Source of the DNA: an uncultured Lachnospiraceae bacterium
GTDB lineage: Bacteria; Bacillota; Clostridia; Lachnospirales; Lachnospiraceae
Length of the DNA stretch: 64,000 nucleotides
Assembly (NCBI GenBank): GCA_947566645.1
Contig: CANOKL010000002.1
Location: 124,001 to 188,000 of the forward strand
Reading direction: 5' to 3'
Shown: in pieces, positions 58,816 to 64,000 of the stretch
Numbering within the stretch: the first letter of the stretch is position 1
How the letters are laid out: each line of letters opens with the position of its first letter
Program-made: the position numbers and the translations under genes
The notes under the pieces: generated by a model
The model's database searches: none
Told to the model about the DNA's origin: nothing
The model's input: only the letters and a program-made list of their open reading frames with translations

Positions 58816-59709
58816 ATGGCTATATTTACAGGGGCCGGCGTGGCGATTGTCACACCCTTTAAGGAAGATGAAAGTATTAATTATGATAAACTGGATGAAT
58901 TAATCGACTATCACTGCGAGAACGGAACTGATAGTATTGTAATATGCGGAACAACAGGAGAGTCCGCGACCATGACTGAGGAAGAGCACATGGAGTGCGT
59001 GAAGTTCACGATTGAACGCGCAAAAGGAAGAATTCCGGTTGTTGCAGGTACAGGCTCCAACTGCACCAGGACAGCGATTGAGATGTCAAGAGAGGCGGCA
59101 GAGAGCGGCGCAGACGGACTGCTGCTTGTGACGCCATATTATAACAAGGCGACACAGGCAGGCCTTATTGCCCACTACACGGCAGTAGCAAAGGAAGCTA
59201 AGGCTCCGATCATTATGTACAGTGTGGCTAGCAGGACCGGATGCAACATTGAGCCTGCAACCGTGGCTGAGCTTGTGAACAATGTAGAGAACATTGTGGG
59301 AATCAAGGAAGCATCCGGCAATATCTCCCAGGTAGCAAAGATTATGTCACTGACAGACGGCAGGGCGGATCTCTATTCTGGAAATGACGATCAGATCGTG
59401 CCGCTCCTTTCCCTGGGGGCAAAGGGTGTCATTTCGGTACTGTCTAACGTTGCACCGAGAGAGACCCACGATATCTGTGAAAAATATTTTAATGGTGATG
59501 TAACTGGAAGCGCTGCCCTGCAGCTTAGAGCGATTCCGCTCTGTGAGCAGCTCTTTTCGGAAGTGAACCCGATTCCGGTAAAGAAGGCCATGCAGCTTAT
59601 GGGAATGGACTGCGGGCCCCTGCGCATGCCGCTTACCGAGCTTACCCCTGCACACGAAAAAGCACTGGCGCAGGCCATGAAGGATTTTGGAATCAAAGTT
59701 GTAGAATAA
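58816..59709 (+). CDS. dapA: 4-hydroxy-tetrahydrodipicolinate synthase
   Basis: The 297-aa protein has GTTGESATMTEEEH, the YYNKATQ block, the catalytic Tyr in YSVASRTG and the Schiff-base lysine K164 in GIKEASGN. It condenses pyruvate with aspartate semialdehyde, the first step of the lysine and diaminopimelate branch. AGGAGG lies 6 nt before the ATG at 58816; the ATG at 58810 is adjacent to that site and not usable. dapB follows, separated by a terminator hairpin. Confidence 0.96.
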   Translation: MAIFTGAGVAIVTPFKEDESINYDKLDELIDYHCENGTDSIVICGTTGESATMTEEEHMECVKFTIERAKGRIPVVAGTGSNCTRTAIEMSREAAESGADGLLLVTPYYNKATQAGLIAHYTAVAKEAKAPIIMYSVASRTGCNIEPATVAELVNNVENIVGIKEASGNISQVAKIMSLTDGRADLYSGNDDQIVPLLSLGAKGVISVLSNVAPRETHDICEKYFNGDVTGSAALQLRAIPLCEQLFSEVNPIPVKKAMQLMGMDCGPLRMPLTELTPAHEKALAQAMKDFGIKVVE

Positions 59710-59723
59710 GAATCAGAGAGAAC

Positions 59724-59752
59724 AAAGGGTATCTTGCCAGGATACCCTTTTC
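59724..59752 (+). terminator. Terminator-like hairpin between dapA and dapB
   Basis: AAAGGGTATC (59724-59733) pairs with GATACCCTTT (59741-59750) over a 7-nt loop, followed by only two further T bases. It may lower dapB expression relative to dapA rather than stop it completely. Confidence 0.65.
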
Positions 59753-59847
59753 CGTATATAAAAGCAGTCATAAAGGTAATGGACAGCTGCAGACAGAAAA
59801 GCTTCCGGAAGCAGAGCAGTCCGGGCAGACAAAAAGGAGGAAAAAAG

Positions 59848-60606
59848 ATGGCAGTACGAGTAATTATGCATGGATGCAACGGAAAGATGGGACAGGTAAT
59901 CAAAGGACTTATAAAGGAGGACGACGGAATCTGCATTGTGGCAGGCGTAGACGCCTATACCGGAATCCCAAACGACTATCCGGTATTTGAGACAATCAAG
60001 GCATGTGATGTGGAGGCAGACGTGTTAATAGACTTTTCTAATGCAAAAGCAGTGGACGGTGTCCTGGATTACTGCGCAGAAAAACAGCTTCCCGTTGTAC
60101 TCTGCACAACAGGACTTACCAGTGAACAGCTAAACAAGGTAGAAGAGACCGCAAAAAAGACAGCAGTATTAAAATCCGCCAACATGTCTCTGGGAATCAA
60201 CCTTCTGATGAAGCTCCTGAAAGATGCAGCCAGTGTACTGGCAACGGCAGGATACGACATAGAGATCGTGGAGCGCCACCACAATCAGAAGGTAGACGCC
60301 CCCAGCGGAACAGCCCTTGCCCTGGCAGACTCCATCAATGAAGAGATGGGTCATGCATACACCTACATATACGACAGAAGCCAGAGGAGAGAAAAACGCG
60401 ATAAAAAAGAAATCGGCATTTCCGCCGTACGCGGCGGAACCATCGTAGGCGAACACGAAGCAATCTTCGCCGGCCCGGATGAAGTAGTAGAATTCCGGCA
60501 CACCGCCTACTCAAAAGCCGTATTCGGCAAAGGAGCCATAGAAGCCGCAAAATACCTCGCCCACCAACCCGCCGGCCTCTACGACATGTCCGCCGTAATC
60601 AATTAG
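59848..60606 (+). CDS. dapB: 4-hydroxy-tetrahydrodipicolinate reductase
   Basis: The 252-aa protein has the nucleotide-binding HGCNGKMGQVI, the catalytic ERHHNQKVDAPSGTAL and AVRGGTIVGEHEAIF. It reduces the DapA product with NAD(P)H. The ATG at 59848 follows AAGGAGG; the longer frame to 59734 reads through the terminator hairpin. From about 60240 to the stop, codons shift to C-ending choices, in contrast with the first half. Confidence 0.96.
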   Translation: MAVRVIMHGCNGKMGQVIKGLIKEDDGICIVAGVDAYTGIPNDYPVFETIKACDVEADVLIDFSNAKAVDGVLDYCAEKQLPVVLCTTGLTSEQLNKVEETAKKTAVLKSANMSLGINLLMKLLKDAASVLATAGYDIEIVERHHNQKVDAPSGTALALADSINEEMGHAYTYIYDRSQRREKRDKKEIGISAVRGGTIVGEHEAIFAGPDEVVEFRHTAYSKAVFGKGAIEAAKYLAHQPAGLYDMSAVIN

Positions 60607-60655
60607 AGGACAAAGAAACGCAGCCAAATCGCCCCCACCCCCTCCCTGCGTAAAC

Positions 60656-60782
60656 AAGGGGACGGGGGAACGTAGCCGAAGCGAGGCTGCCCCGTCCCCA
60701 AACTGCGAAGCAGTTCAAAATAGTGGAACGTAGCCAAAGGCGAGGCTGCCCCGTCCCCAAACTGCGAAGCAGTTCAAAATAG
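60656..60782 (+). repeat. GGGGACGGGG cluster, copy H, with tandem 57/58-bp repeats
   Basis: GGGGACGGGG (60658-60667) leads into two tandem units (60667-60723 and 60725-60782) that begin GGAACGTAGCC and end ACTGCGAAGCAGTTCAAAATAG. They differ at three or four positions, and each contains CCCCGTCCCC and an ACTGC-GAA-GCAGT hairpin. It lies directly upstream of the fbp ribosome site. Confidence 0.9.
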
Positions 60783-60809
60783 GGCAAAACAAGCAAAGGA
60801 GAAAAAGTT

Positions 60810-62765
60810 ATGAAGGAACTAGAGTCACGTTATTTAGAGCGCCTGTCCCAGCTCTACCCCACAATCGCCAGTGCGTCAACTGAGATCATTAATCTCCAGG
60901 CAATTTTAAACTTACCGAAGGGAACGGAACACTTCCTCACTGACATCCACGGAGAATACGAAGCATTTTCCCATGTTCTTAAGAACGGATCGGGATCCGT
61001 GCGCCGCAAAGTGGACGATGTTTTTGGCAATACCATGAGCAGCAGGGACAAGCAGACTCTTGCAACCCTGATCTATTATCCAAAGGAAAAGATGGAACGG
61101 ATCAAAAAAACAGAGGACAACATGCAGGACTGGTATAAGATTACCCTGTACCGCCTGATTGAGGTGTGCAAATGTGCCGCGGGGAAATATAGCCGTTCCA
61201 AGGTAAGAAAGGCACTGCCGCCAGAATTTGCCTATGTCCTGGAGGAGCTTATTACAGAAAAGGCAGACATGTCATCTGATAAAGAATCCTACTACAGCTC
61301 CATCGTGAATACCATTATCAGCATTGGCAGGGCAGAGGTATTTATCACGGCACTCTGTGAGCTGATACAGCGTCTAACCGTGAACCACCTGCATATTGTG
61401 GGGGACATCTATGACAGGGGGCCGGGACCGCATATTATTATGGACAAGCTGATGGAATACCATTCTGTTGACATCCAGTGGGGAAACCATGATGTCCTGT
61501 GGATGGGAGCTGCGGCAGGACAGAGGGGATGCATTGCCAATGTCATCCGTATCTGTGCCCGCTATGGGAATCTTGACATCCTGGAGGATGGATATGGAAT
61601 CAATCTGCTTCCTCTGGCCACATTTGCCATGGATACATATGGAGATGACCCATGTACCTGCTTTGGGCTCAGGGGCACGCCGAATTACGGGAAAAGTGAG
61701 ATGCTTCTTGACGTTATGATGCACAAGGCCATCTCTGTGATACAGTTTAAGGTGGAAGGACAGATCATAAAGAAAAATCCAGGATTTAAGATGGATGACA
61801 GGAACCTTCTTCACAGGATTGATTTTGAAAAGGGAACAATTGATATTAATGGCAAGACGTATGAGATGCTGGATAAGAATTTCCCAACCGTGGATCCGAA
61901 GAAGCCTTATGCGCTGACAGCCGCGGAAGAGGACATCATGGAGCGTCTTACCAAGGCATTTGAAAATTGCGAAAAGCTTCAGGCGCACATGCGTTTCCTG
62001 CTGAATAAGGGAGCGCTCTATAAGGTGTATAACAATAATCTGTTATACCACGGGTGTGTGCCCCTCAATGAGGACGGAAGCCTGAAGACGGTACGTATCT
62101 ATGGGCATACCTACAAAGGCAGGAGTCTCTACGAGGTACTGGAGAGCTATGTGAGAAAGGGTTTTTACGCACTGGATCCAAAGGAGAAGGAGCGTGGAAA
62201 GGACATGATGTGGTACATCTGGCTCAGCCAGAGTTCTCCTTTGTTCGGAAAGGATAAGATGGCAACCTTTGAACGCTATTTCCTGGCAGAAAAGGAGACG
62301 CATAAGGAAAAGAAGAATCCATATTATACACTTCTTGAGGAAGAGGAGATTATCACGAATATCCTGAAGGAATTCGGGCTGGAGTCAGAGGACTCCCTGA
62401 TCGTGAACGGCCACGTTCCTGTAAAGTCAAAGAATGGGGAAAACCCGATCAAATGCGGAGGAAGAGTGCTTGTCATAGACGGAGGCTTTTCCAGGGCGTA
62501 TCAGAAGGAAACAGGGATTGCGGGGTATACTCTTATCTACAATTCCCACGGGCTGATCCTTGCTGCCCATGAACCCTTTGAATCCACGGAGGCTGCGATC
62601 GAAAAGGAAAGCGATATCCATTCGGACAGTGTGATGGTAAAGCGTGCAATTGAGCGGAAGCTTGTGGCAGATACAGATGACGGAAAAGAATTAAAGGAGC
62701 AGATCGAGGATCTTAAGATGCTGCTTGCTGCCTACAGAAGCGGGCAGATTGCCGAGATTGTATAA
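60810..62765 (+). CDS. fbp: Fructose-1,6-bisphosphatase, class III
   Basis: The 651-aa protein is the large Firmicutes type. Metal-binding motifs of its phosphoesterase core are visible: HIVGDIYDRGPG, QWGNHDVLW and a late NGHVPVK. It removes the 1-phosphate from fructose 1,6-bisphosphate in gluconeogenesis, complementing ppdK, which makes PEP from pyruvate. AAAGGAG lies upstream of the ATG, just after a tandem repeat cluster. Confidence 0.96.
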   Translation: MKELESRYLERLSQLYPTIASASTEIINLQAILNLPKGTEHFLTDIHGEYEAFSHVLKNGSGSVRRKVDDVFGNTMSSRDKQTLATLIYYPKEKMERIKKTEDNMQDWYKITLYRLIEVCKCAAGKYSRSKVRKALPPEFAYVLEELITEKADMSSDKESYYSSIVNTIISIGRAEVFITALCELIQRLTVNHLHIVGDIYDRGPGPHIIMDKLMEYHSVDIQWGNHDVLWMGAAAGQRGCIANVIRICARYGNLDILEDGYGINLLPLATFAMDTYGDDPCTCFGLRGTPNYGKSEMLLDVMMHKAISVIQFKVEGQIIKKNPGFKMDDRNLLHRIDFEKGTIDINGKTYEMLDKNFPTVDPKKPYALTAAEEDIMERLTKAFENCEKLQAHMRFLLNKGALYKVYNNNLLYHGCVPLNEDGSLKTVRIYGHTYKGRSLYEVLESYVRKGFYALDPKEKERGKDMMWYIWLSQSSPLFGKDKMATFERYFLAEKETHKEKKNPYYTLLEEEEIITNILKEFGLESEDSLIVNGHVPVKSKNGENPIKCGGRVLVIDGGFSRAYQKETGIAGYTLIYNSHGLILAAHEPFESTEAAIEKESDIHSDSVMVKRAIERKLVADTDDGKELKEQIEDLKMLLAAYRSGQIAEIV

Positions 62766-62875
62766 TTGTAAAAAAATTCCATACCATTACAAGTATATAT
62801 TTCAGACATTTGCAAATATTACTAATGACTGTACTTGATAGACAGATAAATATACATGAAAGGGAGATTCAAGAC

Positions 62876-63214
62876 ATGAAACAGTGGAAGAAATTAGTAA
62901 TGGTGCTTATGTGTGCAGGAGTCCTGATGAGTGTGACTGCCTGCGGAAGAGACGAGAATGCAGACGACAACGGTGCAGTAAACAATGCCTCCGATGATGC
63001 CGGTACTTCTGGAACTACAGGAAACGGCACAACGGGTAATGGCACAAATGATGCCACGAACGGCAATACAGGAAACAACAGCACCGGTAATGGTACAAAT
63101 GAAGGTGTCATGGACGAAATCGGCGATGACATAAAGGACGGAGCCGAGGATGTGGGCGATGCCCTGGACGGCAACGACACCAATAATAATGACAGGAAAG
63201 ATACAGACAGGTAG
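62876..63214 (+). CDS. Small lipoprotein with Gly/Asn/Thr-rich region, 112 aa
   Basis: A lipoprotein signal peptide (MKQWKKLVMVLMCAGVL, lipobox SVTAC with Cys at residue 23) is followed by a low-complexity stretch of GNGT, TGN and similar units, then a short acidic tail (DEIGDDIKDGAEDVGDAL). No domain is recognised. The ATG at 62876 follows GGGAG. It is probably anchored at the membrane and partly buried in the wall. Confidence 0.75.
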   Translation: MKQWKKLVMVLMCAGVLMSVTACGRDENADDNGAVNNASDDAGTSGTTGNGTTGNGTNDATNGNTGNNSTGNGTNEGVMDEIGDDIKDGAEDVGDALDGNDTNNNDRKDTDR

Positions 63215-63219
63215 ATGGG

Positions 63220-63257
63220 AAAGCTCTATGCGCGGTATGAGGCATAGAGCTTTATTA
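63220..63257 (+). terminator. Rho-independent terminator
   Basis: AAAGCTCTATGC (63220-63231) and GCATAGAGCTTT (63242-63253) form a perfect 12-bp stem with a 10-nt loop, followed by ATTAG. Confidence 0.8.
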
Positions 63258-63310
63258 GTTATTATTCACGGACGCCGTGCACTCCGTTGGGCCGGACTAT
63301 GCAAAGCCGC

Positions 63311-63339
63311 TTGCCAGATCATCTATTTCCAGATATAAT
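63311..63339 (+). promoter_or_regulatory. Promoter of the AAA-ATPase-like gene
   Basis: TTGCCA (63311-63316), 17 bases, TATAAT (63334-63339), about 50 bases upstream of the GTG start. Confidence 0.7.
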
Positions 63340-63389
63340 AAAAAAGAAAGTGATACTGCCAGACAGACCGGAAGAAGGAGGAATGTGCC

Positions 63390-64000
63390 GTGGGGATGTA
63401 TTTGAATCCGGGAAACAGTGGATTTACCAGAATCAGAAATGACATATATGTGGATAAGAGCGGGCTGATCAGCCTGATCAATGAAACGATAGAAACACCG
63501 AGATTTTTGACGTGTGTCAGCAGGCCGCGCCGTTTTGGGAAATCATTCGCAGCGAAAATGTTATGCGCATATTATGATAAAACCTGCAATTCTTCGAAGC
63601 TGTTTGATGATCTTGTGATTGCGAGGGATGTGGAGATTAACGGAACATACAGACAGCATCTGAACCAATATGATGTCATCTATCTTGACATGACAAATGT
63701 TCTTGGAAAAGCAGAGCCGCATGACATTGTGCCTTTCATCCAGAACAGTGTGACAGAGGAGCTTCTGGACACGTATCCAGATCTAAAAGCAGGAAATGTC
63801 TTTGATGAAACGTTACTTCACGCGGTAGAACTGACAGGTAATAAGTTCATTATGATTATTGACGAATGGGATGCACCGATCAGGGAGGCACACAAATTTC
63901 AGAAGGTCTATCTGGAATTTCTGCGTACATTATTTAAAAGCAGCGGCTCAACAGATCAGATTTTTGCGGCTGCTTATATGACAGGGATCCTTCCGATAAA
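63390..64000 (+). CDS. AAA-ATPase-like / PD-(D/E)XK nuclease family protein, 5' part
   Basis: The GTG start at 63390 follows AAGGAGG at 8 nt. The first 203 residues are present and the gene continues past the window. VSRPRRFGKSFAAKML is the P-loop and FIMIIDEWDAPI the Walker B of the AAA-ATPase-like family (DUF1703 type), which usually ends in a nuclease-like domain. These genes are very numerous in gut Firmicutes and Bacteroidetes; the role is unknown. The truncated copy at 19030 shares the same opening. Confidence 0.88.
   Translation, partial: MGMYLNPGNSGFTRIRNDIYVDKSGLISLINETIETPRFLTCVSRPRRFGKSFAAKMLCAYYDKTCNSSKLFDDLVIARDVEINGTYRQHLNQYDVIYLDMTNVLGKAEPHDIVPFIQNSVTEELLDTYPDLKAGNVFDETLLHAVELTGNKFIMIIDEWDAPIREAHKFQKVYLEFLRTLFKSSGSTDQIFAAAYMTGILPI

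Overview
The window looks like a chromosomal segment of a Lachnospiraceae-type gut Clostridium. This is inferred from gene content: a class III fructose-1,6-bisphosphatase, single-chain GlyQS, HPr kinase plus ROK glucokinase, pyruvate phosphate dikinase, DUF1846, a lysine-riboswitch NhaC-family transporter, moderate GC and AGGAGG ribosome binding sites. No rRNA, tRNA or CRISPR array was recognised. Both ends are open: the last gene runs off the right edge.

Layout. 1-3.8 kb: a large lipoprotein, then a lysine riboswitch controlling a NhaC-family (LysW-like) transporter. 3.8-6.3 kb: an AT-rich accessory patch with a ToxN/AbiQ/CptN-like toxin gene preceded by its own promoter, a ~140-nt structured RNA and a terminator (type III toxin-antitoxin layout), then an MFS transporter. 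6.3-11.1 kb: M16C peptidase, era, a YqzL-like small ORF and recO. 11.2-17.3 kb: a two-component system divergent from a CsbB-like glycosyltransferase and a YfhO-type protein, together a likely envelope (teichoic acid) glycosylation module. 17.4-21 kb: RibD-like reductase, DUF3788, decayed sequence with a broken AAA-ATPase-like gene, then a DUF2461/ECF sigma operon. 21.2-26 kb: two secreted multidomain proteins, one carrying seven N-terminal repeats. 26-30 kb: glyQS, tdh and kbl, linking threonine breakdown to glycine. 30-40.8 kb: M18 aminopeptidase, Gfo/Idh/MocA oxidoreductase, ppdK, a diguanylate cyclase, a cytoplasmic subtilase and an acyl-CoA ligase. 40.9-50.2 kb: pyrG and DUF1846 on the minus strand, then ftsH, uvrC, hprK and glcK. 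50.2-58 kb: PBP1A, YigZ, HPF, PAP2 and TypA. 58-64 kb: an SSB-like protein, dapA, dapB, fbp, a small lipoprotein and the start of an intact AAA-ATPase-like gene.

Two kinds of non-coding structure recur. One is a dispersed palindrome family with core GGGGACGGGG/CCCCGTCCCC, found at eight places next to gene ends. In three cases it is fused to a TAG stop codon, and in one it encodes the last residues of CTP synthase. The other is a pair of very long inverted repeats (about 50.2-50.4 and 54.1-54.4 kb) that fold as rods and fill convergent intergenic gaps. With the toxin-RNA locus these are the least explained parts of the window; the rest is ordinary housekeeping.
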